Source: Myxococcota bacterium (GTDB taxonomy: Bacteria > Myxococcota_A > UBA9160 > PR03). From it: a DNA stretch of 25,607 nucleotides. The DNA lies in contig JASJBO010000068.1 in the NCBI GenBank assembly GCA_030066475.1, positions 1 to 25,607 of the forward strand, written 5' to 3'. The position numbers and the translations under genes are program-made. The notes under the pieces are model-generated. The model was not told the origin of the DNA and searched no databases. It worked only from the letters and a program-made list of their open reading frames with translations. Shown here piece after piece: positions 1 through 8,143 of this stretch (positions are counted from its first letter, which is position 1; each line of letters opens with the position of its first letter).

Positions 1-576
1 GCCGAGTTCTGGCAGCGGCTGGGCCGCGGCGAGTACGACACCGGCGAGTTCAAGCGCCTCGCCAAGGACGGCCGCGAGGTATGGCTCCAGGCCTCCTACA
101 ACCCGATCTTCGACATGAACGGCCGCCCCTTCAAGGTGGTGAAGTTCGCGGCGGACATCACCCGCGAGGTCGAGCGCCGCAGCCTGGCGCTGCTCGAGAT
201 GTCCACGCCGGCCGCGAAGATCTGGGACGGCGTGCTCTTCATGCCGATCGTGGGCATCGTCGACTCCCGGCGCTCGACCGACATCATGGACAAGGCGCTC
301 TCGAAGATCGCCGACATTCAGGCCCACACCCTGATGCTCGACGTGAGCGGCGTCGCCATCGTGGACACCGCCGTGGCCAACCACCTGATCAAGGTGGCGA
401 AGGCAGCCGTCCTGATGGGCTGCAGCACGATCATCTCGGGCATCTCGCCGGCCATCGCGCAGACCATCGCCGAGCTCGGCATCGACCTGGGCTCGATCCG
501 CACCAGCTCGAACATCGAGACGGCGCTCCAGCAGGCGATCGGCAGCGACGCCCGGGAGGGCCGGCGCCGGCCCTGA
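1..576 (+). CDS. PAS-STAS regulatory protein (RsbR-like), 5' truncated
   Basis: The frame is open from base 1, so the N-terminus lies outside the window; 191 residues are visible. Residues 1 to about 55 are the second half of a PAS sensor domain, with the pattern GEFKRLAKDGREVW, then NPIFD, then KVVKFAADIT, as in the PAS domains of energy-taxis receptors. Residues about 65 to 185 form a STAS domain; IVDTAVANHL followed by GISPAIAQTIAELGIDL is typical of RsbR/RsbS stressosome co-antagonists, where the Ser/Thr in the VDTA region is the phosphorylation site for RsbT-type kinases. The likely role is cytoplasmic signal sensing coupled to a partner switch; no RsbS, RsbT or RsbX partner is visible. 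A Met at 115 is only an internal residue of the PAS domain. Family assignment is firm, partner and signal unknown. Confidence 0.88.
   Translation, partial: AEFWQRLGRGEYDTGEFKRLAKDGREVWLQASYNPIFDMNGRPFKVVKFAADITREVERRSLALLEMSTPAAKIWDGVLFMPIVGIVDSRRSTDIMDKALSKIADIQAHTLMLDVSGVAIVDTAVANHLIKVAKAAVLMGCSTIISGISPAIAQTIAELGIDLGSIRTSSNIETALQQAIGSDAREGRRRP
557..574. repeat. Perfect 18-bp palindrome at the end of the PAS-STAS gene
   Basis: AGGGCCGGC is followed directly by its reverse complement GCCGGCCCT, running over the last codons and into the TGA stop. It could form a hairpin in the mRNA, but there is no T-run after it, so I do not call a factor-independent terminator. Confidence 0.4.
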
Positions 577-665
577 GTGACTCAGCGGGAAGCGTGCGCG
601 GCGCGGAGCGATCGGAGCCCGACCGGGGCGACCAGGCTCGCGATGAGACGCTACGCCCCTCCCCG

Positions 666-857
666 ATGCCCGTGTCCGAACGCGAACGCGCCTACATGGC
701 GCGCATTGGTCGGCTCAAGGCGGCGTCCCACGCGGAGGCCGCCGCGAAGCACCAGGCCCTGCCGTTGGCCGCGCGGCTGCGTCAGAGCTGGCTGCTCTTC
801 CCCAGCTTCCGCGATGCGGCACGATCCGGCGAGGGGGAAGAGGTTCCGTCCCGGTGA
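666..857 (+). CDS. Small hypothetical protein, 63 residues
   Basis: An ORF from ATG at 666 to TGA at 855-857. The protein is Arg- and Ala-rich and probably helical: an amphipathic N-terminal part (SERERAYMARIGRLKAASHA), then ALPLAARLRQSW and a short acidic tail. The order of a helix, a His/Ala stretch, an 'LPLAxRLRxS' segment and an aromatic resembles small orphan proteins I have seen in deltaproteobacterial-type genomes, but I cannot name a family. No clear Shine-Dalgarno precedes the ATG, and the run-on tail of the minus-strand gene at 782-2908 overlaps it antisense. It lies 89 bases after the STAS gene on the same strand. It may be real; coding status is uncertain and function unknown. Confidence 0.45.
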   Translation: MPVSERERAYMARIGRLKAASHAEAAAKHQALPLAARLRQSWLLFPSFRDAARSGEGEEVPSR

Positions 858-2908
858 CCGGCCAAAGCTCCGTTCGGAATCGTCCGATTCCGGGACGCAT
901 GACTGTCCCCCTCCGTGTCGCCCTCTACGCCAGAGTCTCCACCGCTGACCAATTCCTCGATCCCCAGCTCGACGCCTTGCGCAAGTACGCAAGCGCACGG
1001 GCTGGGAGCCCAGTGAGTTCCGGGATGACGGACGGTCTGGCCGGAGCGATCAGCGGGAGGGGCTGAAGGCGCTCCTGGACGCCGCCCGTCGCCGTGAGAT
1101 TGACGCTGTGGCGCGGTGAGCTCGGGCTCCCGGTAGACCGGGAGGTCCGAGTGTCCGGAGGCGAACCGCCGCCCAGGCGGAAGGCGCGTCCGCTTCCTGG
1201 TAGCGTGGTGACGTCGTCGAAGAGGAGCTGACGCGCGCCCAGGTCGAGACGCCTCGTGAGGCGTTGCTCCGGGTCCGCGCGTCCGCGCGACTCTGAGCGC
1301 GAGCAGCGCCGCGAACGCGACGGCGACCGCAGCCATCCCGTCCGCCTCGGGGAGCGTCGTCACGAAGAGCCCCGTCTCGTCCCCGTACCCCGAGACGGCC
1401 GAGAGAGCGATGCGCTCGAGCGCTCGGTCATGCGCGATGCGCAGAGACATGCTCTCCACCGGCGCGCCCGGGTCGAACTCGAGCGGCTCGCCCTCGTGGA
1501 TCAGCAGCCGGATGACGCCCGAGGGCTCGATCGCGTAGTAGGCAACGACCCCCGGATAGTGCTGGGTCGTCCTGAGCTCCGCGCGCACGAGCGTTCGCCC
1601 CGAAGCGGCGATCGCCAGGACGGCGAGGGAGGCGATCTCGGCGTCCGCGACGAAGGGCGCCGGCTGACCGCCCCACAGCCGCAGGCGGCTCACGCCCGCC
1701 GCGTCCGGGCTCCAGACGCCCTCGAGCCGTTCGAAGGTTCCCGGCAAGCCGGCGACGGCCGAGAACGCGAGCTGGCCCGTGTCGTTCATCAGGGGCGCCG
1801 GGACGCCCCAACGAACCGTCCCGATGGCCTGGAAGACCCAGCCCGGCGGAGCGCCTGGCGCCGGGTCGCCCAGGGCAAGCCGGAGGGTGGGCTCTTCACC
1901 CTCCACCACGTCGTAGACACCGGTCGCGGCGTCGGCGAAGGCAATGCGTCCGCCCGGGCTCGAGATGAGGAACAGCTGCCCGAGTCTCGTTCCGTCCGGG
2001 GCTTCCCCCTCACGCGCGATCAGCTCGAGACCCGACGACGCCTTCCAGCGGAAGATCGCGCTGGCGAAGGGGCCCGACGGGCCCAGACGCAGCCACGCGT
2101 TGACGAGGAGCCGCCCATCGTCGTCCAGCCGAAGCGTCGAGAACGAGTGCCAGACGGGCCCGGGGGTGTCCGTGATCTCCGGGATCTCATCGCCTTCGAC
2201 AGCGACGAGCTCGACTCCCCCGAGCCCGTCCGGGCCGAAGAGCGCGAATGCAACGGGTGCCAGCGGATCCAGACCGCAGAGATCACCGAACCGCAGCTTG
2301 GCCACGAACGCGACGTTGCCGCCTGGTCCGACCGCGATTCGACCGCCGATCGGAGACTCGTTCGTCGATCCGTCGCTGTTGTAGCGCCACCCTGGGCCCA
2401 GCCCGGCCACCGCTTGCCCTGGCTGCGCGACGAGCGAGACACCGGCGCCCGGAAGCCAGCGGAACAGTCCGTCCCCCGAGCGGTCTACCGCGCAGTCGTC
2501 CAGGAAGACGCTCTGGGCGAACGTTGCCGCGTGGGGGCCCGTTGCCCGCCAGAACACCTGCCCGTCGGCGAAGAGCGGCGGCGAGGAGCCCTGCACCAGC
2601 CGATCGTCGATCATCGCGAGCAGCTCGACCTCGGCATCGGACCGCCATTCGTGCAGGCCCCGGACCCCGTCCGCGTGGCTCTCGAAGACCACACCGTCGT
2701 CCGTGACTGCGACGACGGCATTCACGAAGAAGGGGGAATGCGGCCGGTCCGCGACCGGAGTCCATTCGACTGCCGTCGCACCCCACGGCAGGAGCAGCAC
2801 CACGCCCAGGGCCAAGGCACGAAGTAGCGTGCGCTCCGCACACGGAGGTCCGGACCGAGGCCTATACCCGCGTCGCGTGGCCGGAGCGCTCACGAACCGA
2901 TGCACCAT
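782..2908 (-). CDS. Secreted NxxGxxAF-repeat (DUF7453-like) protein with C-terminal anchor and abnormal run-on tail
   Basis: The ORF starts at ATG 2908 and stops at 782-784 (708 codons). Residues about 29-47 are a hydrophobic signal segment (LLRALALGVVLLLPWGATA). The body has repeated short beta units such as NDTGQLAFSAV and GGRIAFADA, which match the 'choice-of-anchor tandem repeat NxxGxxAF' family, predicted extracellular. Near residue 535 the protein has a sorting-like tail: LPEADG, a hydrophobic helix (MAAVAVAFAALLALRV) and ARTR, where such proteins normally end. Here no stop follows. The frame runs on for about 150 low-complexity basic residues, antisense to the small gene and the recombinase remnant. 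The true product probably ended near base 1250 and lost its stop by rearrangement. Function unknown; identity moderately sure, tail almost surely not native. Confidence 0.7.
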   Translation of the reverse strand: MVHRFVSAPATRRGYRPRSGPPCAERTLLRALALGVVLLLPWGATAVEWTPVADRPHSPFFVNAVVAVTDDGVVFESHADGVRGLHEWRSDAEVELLAMIDDRLVQGSSPPLFADGQVFWRATGPHAATFAQSVFLDDCAVDRSGDGLFRWLPGAGVSLVAQPGQAVAGLGPGWRYNSDGSTNESPIGGRIAVGPGGNVAFVAKLRFGDLCGLDPLAPVAFALFGPDGLGGVELVAVEGDEIPEITDTPGPVWHSFSTLRLDDDGRLLVNAWLRLGPSGPFASAIFRWKASSGLELIAREGEAPDGTRLGQLFLISSPGGRIAFADAATGVYDVVEGEEPTLRLALGDPAPGAPPGWVFQAIGTVRWGVPAPLMNDTGQLAFSAVAGLPGTFERLEGVWSPDAAGVSRLRLWGGQPAPFVADAEIASLAVLAIAASGRTLVRAELRTTQHYPGVVAYYAIEPSGVIRLLIHEGEPLEFDPGAPVESMSLRIAHDRALERIALSAVSGYGDETGLFVTTLPEADGMAAVAVAFAALLALRVARTRGPGATPHEASRPGRASAPLRRRHHATRKRTRLPPGRRFASGHSDLPVYREPELTAPQRQSHGDGRRPGAPSAPPADRSGQTVRHPGTHWAPSPCACVLAQGVELGIEELVSGGDSGVEGDTEGDSHASRNRTIPNGALAGHRDGTSSPSPDRAASRKLGKSSQL
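899..1119 (+). pseudogene. Serine recombinase (resolvase/invertase) remnant, frameshifted and truncated
   Basis: From ATG at 899 the frame reads LRVALYARVSTADQ then LDPQLDALRKYA, the N-terminus of resolvase-type serine recombinases; the Ser in ARVST is the catalytic nucleophile. Around 990-1003 the similarity moves to another frame, where 1003-1116 reads WEPSEFRDDGRSGRSDQR, GLKALLDAARRREIDAVA and then a stop at 1117-1119. In the intact family this is followed by the VxxLDRxxRS segment, the rest of the catalytic core and an HTH DNA-binding domain, none of which is present. The gene therefore carries one frameshift and has lost more than half of its length. It marks a former mobile element. Identity is firm; the exact frameshift base is not resolved. 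Confidence 0.85.
1120..1264. other. Non-coding junction between recombinase remnant and secreted-protein gene; two hairpins
   Basis: No convincing gene is seen here. There are two inverted repeats: CTCCCGGT-AG-ACCGGGAG at 1127-1144 and ACGCCTC-GT-GAGGCGT at 1249-1264. The second sits exactly where the recognisable part of the minus-strand protein gives out and could be the decayed end of that gene or the edge of an insertion. Neither hairpin has a T-tract. Confidence 0.4.
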
Positions 2909-2952
2909 CCGGTGCCTATATCATGGCGCGGACGACGAAAGCAAAGCACTCG

Positions 2953-2992
2953 ACCCGAAGCTCGGCGGGTGCGAGTGCTGCGTCCGCACTCG
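2953..2992 (-). terminator. Possible hairpins downstream of tRNA-Pro
   Basis: On the minus strand, after the tRNA 3' end, there is a 7-bp inverted repeat CGAGTGC (2972-2978) with GCACTCG (2986-2992), then ACCCG (2953-2957) with CGGGT (2966-2970). The minus strand continues with a weakly T-rich stretch read from about 2948 downward. They could end the tRNA transcript; support is weak. GCACTCG also occurs at 2946-2952. The remainder of 2909-3005 shows no gene. Confidence 0.3.
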
Positions 2993-3005
2993 GACCTGTG
3001 TGCAG

Positions 3006-3081
3006 TGGTCGGGGTGGTGGGATTCGAACCCACGACGCGGAACCCCCAAAGTTCCGGCTCTGGCCGCTGAGCTACACCCCG
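3006..3081 (-). tRNA. tRNA-Pro (anticodon UGG), CCA encoded
   Basis: Read on the minus strand, the acceptor stem CGGGGTG pairs with CACCCCG, then A and the encoded CCA follow (3006-3008). The D-arm is GCTC/GAGC, the anticodon stem GGAAC/GTTCC holds the loop TTTGGGG with anticodon TGG at 3046-3048, and the T-arm GTGGG-TTCGAAT-CCCAC is perfect. Total length is 76 nt. The C1-G72 start is typical of bacterial tRNA-Pro. It lies 14 nt after the stop of the beta-propeller gene on the same strand and may be cotranscribed with it. Confidence 0.97.
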
Positions 3082-3095
3082 GCCTGGGCTTCAGA

Positions 3096-4439
3096 CTAGC
3101 CGATGCGAGCGGAGCGGGCGTGGCCCGAGCCGCGGCGGCGCCAGGCCAGCGCGAGTGCCGCGGGCAGGACCTCGACCCCGAGCAGGCCGCAGGTCGGCTT
3201 CTTCTCGGGCGGCTGCCCGTACGCGGGGCGCCAGCTCTCGGTGTTGTCGTGCGGGGCCAGGCACTCGGGGTCCTCGGGGTGGTCGAAGAGCCCGTCGCCG
3301 TCGTTGTCGATGCCGTCGCTGCACTGCGGGCCCTCGTCGAACCACGGCAGCGGCCCCTCGCAGCCGGGATCGTCGGGGTAGTCGACGAAGCCGTCCCGGT
3401 CGTTGTCGAGCCCGTCGTCGCACGGCGGCTCCTCGGTCCCGTCGTGCGACCCGGTGCAGCCGGGGTCGCTCGGGAAGTCGGTCTTGCCGTCTGCGTCGTC
3501 GTCGATCCCGTTGTCGCAGGCGGGCGGCGCCGGTTCGCCGGGAACGACCGCGATCGCGCGCAGGCTGGGGCGGGAAGGGGCGAGCACGCGCTGGACGCCC
3601 GTCTCGGGATCGATCTCGACGAGCGCGGCGCCGAGCTGGCTCACGTAGATGCGGCCGTTCCCGCCGAGGGCGATCCGGTGGGGAGTCTCGAGCTTGTCGC
3701 CCTGGGCGACCAGGCTCTGCGCTCCGTCCGGAAGGCTCACGCGGATAATGGCCCGGGTATCCAGATCGGCGACGAGGAAGGAGTCGGCGCTCTCGGGCAC
3801 GATGGAGGAGGGGCTGTCGAGGAGGCCATGCGCCGAGACCACCTCGCTGGTTCCGGTCTCGGGGTCGAGCGCCACCAGGAAGCCGCCGTCGGAGGCGAAG
3901 TTCCCCGCGAGCGCGACGAGGAAGCGACCGTCCGGAAGCAGCGCCAGCGCCGAGAGCCTGGTTCGCGAGCAGCTCACCTCGCAGTCGACGTCCTCGAAGA
4001 GCGGGTGCGCGTCACCCGTCTCGGGATCCATCTCCCACAAATCGTCGGGGTAGCTCCTGATCATGAAGATGCGGCCCGTCGGGCCGACCACCACCTGCTC
4101 CACGTTGCCCGCCGCGAAGCTGCCACTCCGAATGGGCGTGACCTCCGCAGTCTCGAGATCGACGCGCGCGATGAGACCATTGATGGCCGTGATCAGGTCG
4201 CCGTCGGGAGTGAGTGCGATCGACCTCACCGGGTGGTCGTCGACCAGGACGGTCTGGCGCAACGTCGCCGGCTCGACCCGGTTCAGCGTCCCTGCGCCGG
4301 CGGACGCGGCGATGAGGTCTCCAGGCGCCACGAGCGTCTGCTCCTCGGCCGGCTCGCTCGGCGGCGACTCGACCCCGTGGGCCGGGAGACTCGACAGGAA
4401 GGCGGCGAGCAGCAGAGCCAGGCGGAGCCAGTGCGACAC
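3096..4439 (-). CDS. Secreted beta-propeller protein with three Asp-rich repeats and a Cys-Gly C-terminal anchor
   Basis: 447 residues from a GTG start at 4439, preceded by GAGGAT at about the right distance. Residues 1-22 are a signal peptide ending near LSSLPAHG. Residues about 35-305 hold repeated blades with motifs such as GRIYVSQLG and repeated 'DPETG', typical of NHL/SMP-30-like six-bladed propellers. Residues about 310-415 carry three repeats of the type C-D-x-G-I-D-N-D-x-D-G-x-x-D-x-P-x-D-P-G-C, about 37 residues apart, probably calcium-binding and disulfide-linked. The end, CGLLGVEVLPAALALAWRRR, is a Cys-Gly, hydrophobic helix, Arg cluster resembling the C-terminal sorting tails of Myxococcota-like surface proteins. 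A surface-exposed, possibly lipid-anchored protein is inferred; its ligand is unknown. Confidence 0.85.
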   Translation of the reverse strand: MSHWLRLALLLAAFLSSLPAHGVESPPSEPAEEQTLVAPGDLIAASAGAGTLNRVEPATLRQTVLVDDHPVRSIALTPDGDLITAINGLIARVDLETAEVTPIRSGSFAAGNVEQVVVGPTGRIFMIRSYPDDLWEMDPETGDAHPLFEDVDCEVSCSRTRLSALALLPDGRFLVALAGNFASDGGFLVALDPETGTSEVVSAHGLLDSPSSIVPESADSFLVADLDTRAIIRVSLPDGAQSLVAQGDKLETPHRIALGGNGRIYVSQLGAALVEIDPETGVQRVLAPSRPSLRAIAVVPGEPAPPACDNGIDDDADGKTDFPSDPGCTGSHDGTEEPPCDDGLDNDRDGFVDYPDDPGCEGPLPWFDEGPQCSDGIDNDGDGLFDHPEDPECLAPHDNTESWRPAYGQPPEKKPTCGLLGVEVLPAALALAWRRRGSGHARSARIG

Positions 4440-4489
4440 GACAGCATCCTCGGTGAGGTCCGATCAGGGCAGACGCAGAGTAATGCGGG

Positions 4490-4495
4490 ACGCTA
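4490..4495 (-). promoter_or_regulatory. Candidate -10 box (TAGCGT) for the beta-propeller gene
   Basis: On the minus strand TAGCGT fits the TAnnnT pattern that recurs before several genes here and lies about 50 nt before the GTG start at 4439. No good -35 box is seen. The rest of the 145-base gap at 4440-4584 shows nothing else convincing. Confidence 0.3.
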
Positions 4496-4584
4496 ACACA
4501 GCAGCGGGCGTCGGGAGGCGGGAAGCGCGCTGGGGCCAAGGGCCCGGCGCGGCGAAGCGCGCAGCGAGCCGCAGGCGAGCGAAG

Positions 4585-5250
4585 TCAAGCCAGCTGGATC
4601 AGCTGGAAGACGCGGTCCTCCATCCACTCGAGCAGCGCGCGCAGGGCCTCGGGGTTGATCTCGTGGCCCATGTCGAACTCGCGGAAGCTCAAGTTCACCT
4701 CGTAGCGCAGCAGGGTGTCGCGCGACTCGCGCGCGCGGTCGACGGGGATCATCGGATCCTGCGTGCCGTGCATCACCAGCACCGGCCGGCCCTTGTGCTC
4801 GTCGCTCGGCGGGGCGCCGGTGGCGAGGTCGCCGGGCAGCCAGGACGACAGCGCCGCCAGGCCCGCGAAGCGCTCGGGCTGGCGCAGGAACAGGTCGTAG
4901 GCCATCACGCCGCCCTGGCTGAAGCCCAGCAGCACGAGGCGCGTGGGGTCGATCGGGTAGCGCTCGACGGCGGCGTCGAGGAAGTCGCCCAGCCGGCGCG
5001 AGGCCACCGCGAACTCCTCGGCATCGGGCGGGCGACCCATCGAGATAGGGAACCAGCCGAAGCCGACCATGCCCTGGCCGATGTCGACGCCGATCGGCCC
5101 CTGGGGGCACAAGACCAGCGCCTCGCCGCCGTGCAAGATGGGGGCGAGGCCGAACAGGTCGTGCGCGCTGGCGCCCCAGCCGTGCAGCGCCAGCACGGTG
5201 GGGAACGGGCCCTCCCCGGGAGGGACCTGGACGTTGTGCAGCAGCTCCAT
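4585..5250 (-). CDS. Alpha/beta hydrolase, phospholipase/carboxylesterase family
   Basis: 221 residues when started at ATG 5250 ([12 protein letters not shown]). The frame is open 19 codons further, but that part would run into the leuC control region and looks non-coding. [13 protein letters not shown] supplies the oxyanion-hole region, GFSQGG is the nucleophile elbow with the catalytic Ser, [13 protein letters not shown] carries the acid Asp, and DMGHEI the catalytic His, so the triad is complete. This is the Abhydrolase_2 (acyl-protein thioesterase/carboxylesterase) layout at normal family length. There is no signal peptide, so it is a cytoplasmic esterase acting on small acyl or phospholipid esters; the substrate cannot be read from sequence. 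It diverges from leuC with an 80-base gap. Confidence 0.9.
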   Translation of the reverse strand: MELLHNVQVPPGEGPFPTVLALHGWGASAHDLFGLAPILHGGEALVLCPQGPIGVDIGQGMVGFGWFPISMGRPPDAEEFAVASRRLGDFLDAAVERYPIDPTRLVLLGFSQGGVMAYDLFLRQPERFAGLAALSSWLPGDLATGAPPSDEHKGRPVLVMHGTQDPMIPVDRARESRDTLLRYEVNLSFREFDMGHEINPEALRALLEWMEDRVFQLIQLA

Positions 5251-5256
5251 CGCCGC

Positions 5257-5262
5257 ACCATA
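5257..5262 (-). promoter_or_regulatory. TAnnnT box 6 nt before the hydrolase ATG; possibly leaderless
   Basis: On the minus strand TATGGT is followed by only six bases and then ATG (5250), with no Shine-Dalgarno between. If this is a -10 box, transcription would begin at or next to the ATG. Confidence 0.35.
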
Positions 5263-5330
5263 GACCACGGCCACCGGGCAGCCCACGGCGCCGGGTGCTA
5301 TGCCCACGCTTTCGGAGCGAGGACCACCCG

Positions 5331-6737
5331 ATGAGTGGACGCAGGAGCCTGCTCGACAAGGTCTGGGACGCCCACACTGTGCGCGAGCTGCCGAGCGGGC
5401 AGACGCAGCTCTTCATCGGGCTCCACCTGATCCACGAGGTCACCAGCCCGCAGGCCTTCGAGGCGCTGCGCGAGGCCGGCCTGCGGGTGCGCTTCCCCGA
5501 GCGCACCTTCGCGACGGTGGACCACATCATCCCCACCGACTCGCAGGCGCGGCCGCTCTCGGACGAGCTGGCCGAGCAGATGATGCAGGCGCTCGAGCGC
5601 AACACGGCCGACGCCGGCATCCGCTTCTTCGGGCCCGAGAGCGGGCGGCAGGGCATCGTGCACGTGATCGGGCCCGAGCTGGGGCTCACCCAGCCGGGGA
5701 TGACGATCGCCTGCGGCGACAGCCACACCTCGACCCATGGCGCCTTCGGCGCGGTCGCGTTCGGGATCGGCACCAGCCAGGTGCGCGACGTGCTCGCCAC
5801 CCAGTGCATGGCGGCGGCGCGCCCCAAGGTGCGGCGCATCGCGGTGGGCGGAAAGCTCGCCGCCGGCGTCTACGCGAAGGACGTGATCCTGCACATCATC
5901 CGGCGCCTCGGCGTGAAGGGCGGCATCGGCTACGCCTACGAGTACGCGGGCCCGGTGCTCGAGGCGATGACGCTCGAGGAGCGCATGACGGTCTGCAACA
6001 TGTCGATCGAGGGCGGCGCGCGGGTCGGCTACGTGAATCCCGACGAGACCACCTTCGAGTACCTGAAGGGGCGCGCCTACGCGCCCGAGGGCGCGGCCTT
6101 CGAGCGCGCCGTCGCCTGGTGGCGCTCGATGGCGAGCGACCCCGGCGCCGACTACGACGACCGCGTCGAGCTGGAGGGCGCCGACATCGCGCCGACCGTC
6201 ACCTGGGGCATCAACCCCGGCCAGGCGATCGGCGTGGACGAGCCGGTGCCGAGCCCGAACGACGTCGAGGTGGCGGAGCGCGCCTCGTTCGCCGAGGCCC
6301 TGGCCCACATGGAGCTGAAGGCGGGCGAGCCGATCGCGGGCCAGAAGATCGACGTGGCCTTCATCGGCTCGTGCACCAACGGGCGCATCTCCGACCTGCG
6401 CGAGGCGGCGCGGGTGGCGCGCACCGGCCAGGTGGCGGCGGGCGTGCGCACCTTCGTGGTGCCGGGCTCGCAGGAGGTGCAGCGCCAGGCCGAGGCCGAG
6501 GGCCTGCCCGAGGTGTTCCGCGCCGCGGGCTTCGACTGGCGCGAGCCGGGCTGCTCGATGTGCCTGGCGATGAACCCCGACAAGCTGCGCGGCAACGAGC
6601 TGTGCGCCTCGTCGAGCAACCGCAACTTCAAGGGCCGCCAGGGCTCTCCGACCGGACGCACGCTGCTGATGTCGCCCGCGATGGTGGCGGCCGCTGCCCT
6701 GAAGGGGCAGGTGGTGGACGTACGGGAGGTGCTGTGA
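5331..6737 (+). CDS. leuC: 3-isopropylmalate dehydratase large subunit
   Basis: 468 residues, normal for bacterial LeuC. The ATG at 5331 ([17 protein letters not shown]) is chosen over the upstream in-frame ATG at 5295 because the family N-terminus begins here and GCGAGGA lies just before it. With LeuD it isomerises 2-isopropylmalate to 3-isopropylmalate in leucine biosynthesis, in the cytoplasm. Family motifs: HIIPTD near residue 66, [26 protein letters not shown], and [11 protein letters not shown]. Cys348, Cys408 and Cys411 are the three ligands of the 4Fe-4S cluster. The stop overlaps the leuD start (TGATG), so the subunits are translationally coupled. leuA and leuB are not in the window. 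Related (homo)aconitase-family activities such as citraconate hydration cannot be excluded by sequence alone. Confidence 0.97.
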   Translation: MSGRRSLLDKVWDAHTVRELPSGQTQLFIGLHLIHEVTSPQAFEALREAGLRVRFPERTFATVDHIIPTDSQARPLSDELAEQMMQALERNTADAGIRFFGPESGRQGIVHVIGPELGLTQPGMTIACGDSHTSTHGAFGAVAFGIGTSQVRDVLATQCMAAARPKVRRIAVGGKLAAGVYAKDVILHIIRRLGVKGGIGYAYEYAGPVLEAMTLEERMTVCNMSIEGGARVGYVNPDETTFEYLKGRAYAPEGAAFERAVAWWRSMASDPGADYDDRVELEGADIAPTVTWGINPGQAIGVDEPVPSPNDVEVAERASFAEALAHMELKAGEPIAGQKIDVAFIGSCTNGRISDLREAARVARTGQVAAGVRTFVVPGSQEVQRQAEAEGLPEVFRAAGFDWREPGCSMCLAMNPDKLRGNELCASSSNRNFKGRQGSPTGRTLLMSPAMVAAAALKGQVVDVREVL

Positions 6738-7342
6738 TGGCCGCCGATCCGGTGACTCACGTGAGGGGCCGTGGCTGCGCGCTGCGCGGCACCGACATCG
6801 ACACCGACCGCATCATCCCGGCGCGCTTCCTGCGCTGCGTGACCTTCGACGGGCTCGGCGAGCACGCCTTCGAGGACGACCGCGAGCAGGCCAAGGGCAA
6901 CCACCCGCTCGACGACGAGCGCTTCGCCGGCGCCTCGATCCTGATCGTCGGCCGCAACTTCGGCTGCGGCTCGTCGCGCGAGCACGCGCCCCAGTCGCTG
7001 ATGCGCTTCGGCTACCGCGCCTTCGTGGGCGAGTCGTTCGCCGAGATCTTCTTCGGCAACTGCACCGCGCTCGGTCTGCCGTGCGTAACGCTCGCGCCCG
7101 ACGAGCTCGAGCGCCTGATGGAGAGCGTCGAGCTGGACCCCGCGCAGGAGCTGGCGCTCGACCTCGAGGCCGGCACCCTGACCTCGCGCGCGGGGACCCA
7201 GCGCGTGGCGATGCCCGACGGCGCGCGCCGTCAGCTCACCGAGGGCAGCTGGGACGCCACCGCCGTGCTGCTCGAGGCCGGCGACGCGATCGAGGCGACG
7301 GCGGGCGCCCTGCCCTACGCCAGCGGCTTCGCGGCCTCCTGA
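6737..7342 (+). CDS. leuD: 3-isopropylmalate dehydratase small subunit
   Basis: 201 residues. The ATG at 6737 shares its A with the end of the leuC stop codon. The short swivel-domain subunit shows GTDIDTDRIIPARFL near residue 20 and GRNFGCGSSREHAPQSL near residue 75, the substrate-recognition and structural motifs of LeuD, followed by GESFAEIFFGNC. It pairs with LeuC to form the active dehydratase. It is followed after nine bases by the convergent stop of the crotonase gene, so the two genes leave no room for a conventional terminator. Confidence 0.97.
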   Translation: MAADPVTHVRGRGCALRGTDIDTDRIIPARFLRCVTFDGLGEHAFEDDREQAKGNHPLDDERFAGASILIVGRNFGCGSSREHAPQSLMRFGYRAFVGESFAEIFFGNCTALGLPCVTLAPDELERLMESVELDPAQELALDLEAGTLTSRAGTQRVAMPDGARRQLTEGSWDATAVLLEAGDAIEATAGALPYASGFAAS

Positions 7343-7351
7343 GGCCCCGCC

Positions 7352-8122
7352 CTACTCGAACTTCGGGTCGCGCTTGTCCAGGAACGCGGCCATGCCCTCG
7401 CGCGCCTGGTCGCTCGAGAAGAGCGCTCCGAACGCCTGCTGCTCGAGCGCGTGCGCCACGCGCACGTCCGCGTCCTGCCCCTCCTGGAGCACGCGCTTGG
7501 CAGTGGACACCGCGAGCGGGCCCTTGGCGGCGATCTGGTCCGCCACCTTCAGCGTGGCGTCGAGCAGCGCGTCGGGCTCGAACACGCGGTTGGCCAGGCC
7601 GATGCGCAGCGCGGTCTCGGCGTCGATCGGCTCGCCCGAGAGCCCCAGCTCCTTGGCCCACGCCACGCCCACGCGGCGCAGCAGCCGGCTGGTGCCGCCG
7701 AAGCCGGGGATCAGGCCCAGGTTCACCTCGGGCTGGCCGAAGCGCGCCTTGCTCGACGCGTAGATCCAGTCGCAGGCGCAGGCCAGCTCGCAGCCGCCGC
7801 CCAGCGCGAAGCCGTTCACCGCCGCGATGGTCGGCACGGGCAGCGCCTCGAACGCGGCGAAGCTCGCGTGGCCGAGGCGACTGAAGGCGAGCGCCTCGGC
7901 GGGGCCGAGCTGACTCATCGCCGCGATGTCCGCGCCCGCCGCGAAGGCGCGGCCGCTGCCCGTCAGCACCAGGGCGCGCAGCGAGGCGTCGCCGGCGAGC
8001 CCGGACGCGGCGTCGCGCAGCGCGTCGAGCGTCGCGGTGTCGAGAGCGTTCAGGACGTCGGGGCGGTTCAGGGTGAGGAGCGCGACAGGGCCGCGCCGCT
8101 CGAGCAGGACCGGATCGTTCAA
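7352..8122 (-). CDS. Enoyl-CoA hydratase/isomerase (crotonase family)
   Basis: 256 residues. The start is TTG at 8122 with GGAGGT five bases before it. The crotonase fold is complete: FAAGADI near residue 60 forms part of the CoA-binding oxyanion hole, Glu112 in GGGCELACACD and Glu132 in FGQPEVNLGLIPG are the two catalytic glutamates, and PGFGGTSRLLRRVG follows. Both acids present supports true hydratase activity, adding water to trans-2-enoyl-CoA (short-chain, crotonyl-type). The C-terminus (FLDKRDPKFE) is the usual 'FxEKRxPxF' ending. It is cytoplasmic, in beta-oxidation or a related CoA pathway. It diverges from the DUF1499 gene and converges on leuD. Chain-length specificity is not deducible. 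Confidence 0.93.
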   Translation of the reverse strand: MNDPVLLERRGPVALLTLNRPDVLNALDTATLDALRDAASGLAGDASLRALVLTGSGRAFAAGADIAAMSQLGPAEALAFSRLGHASFAAFEALPVPTIAAVNGFALGGGCELACACDWIYASSKARFGQPEVNLGLIPGFGGTSRLLRRVGVAWAKELGLSGEPIDAETALRIGLANRVFEPDALLDATLKVADQIAAKGPLAVSTAKRVLQEGQDADVRVAHALEQQAFGALFSSDQAREGMAAFLDKRDPKFE

Positions 8123-8143
8123 GGGGGACCTCCGCGGCGGCGG

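Noticed and set aside
557..574. Factor-independent terminator
   Set aside because: A strong palindrome, but it lies inside the coding sequence and has no T-tract.
1256..2827. 523-codon plus-strand ORF
   Set aside because: Antisense shadow of the NxxGxxAF-repeat gene; Arg/Asp/Glu-rich composition without any domain.
2909..3081. Integration site (att) at the tRNA-Pro 3' end
   Set aside because: No tyrosine integrase and no direct repeat of the tRNA end found nearby; the recombinase remnant is of the serine type.
2703..4496. 597-codon plus-strand ORF
   Set aside because: Runs across the tRNA and antisense to the beta-propeller gene; the minus strand has signal peptide, repeats and anchor.
5300..6736. 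Upstream extension of the leuD frame (ORF from 5300)
   Set aside because: Shadow of leuC; the LeuD family start is at 6737.
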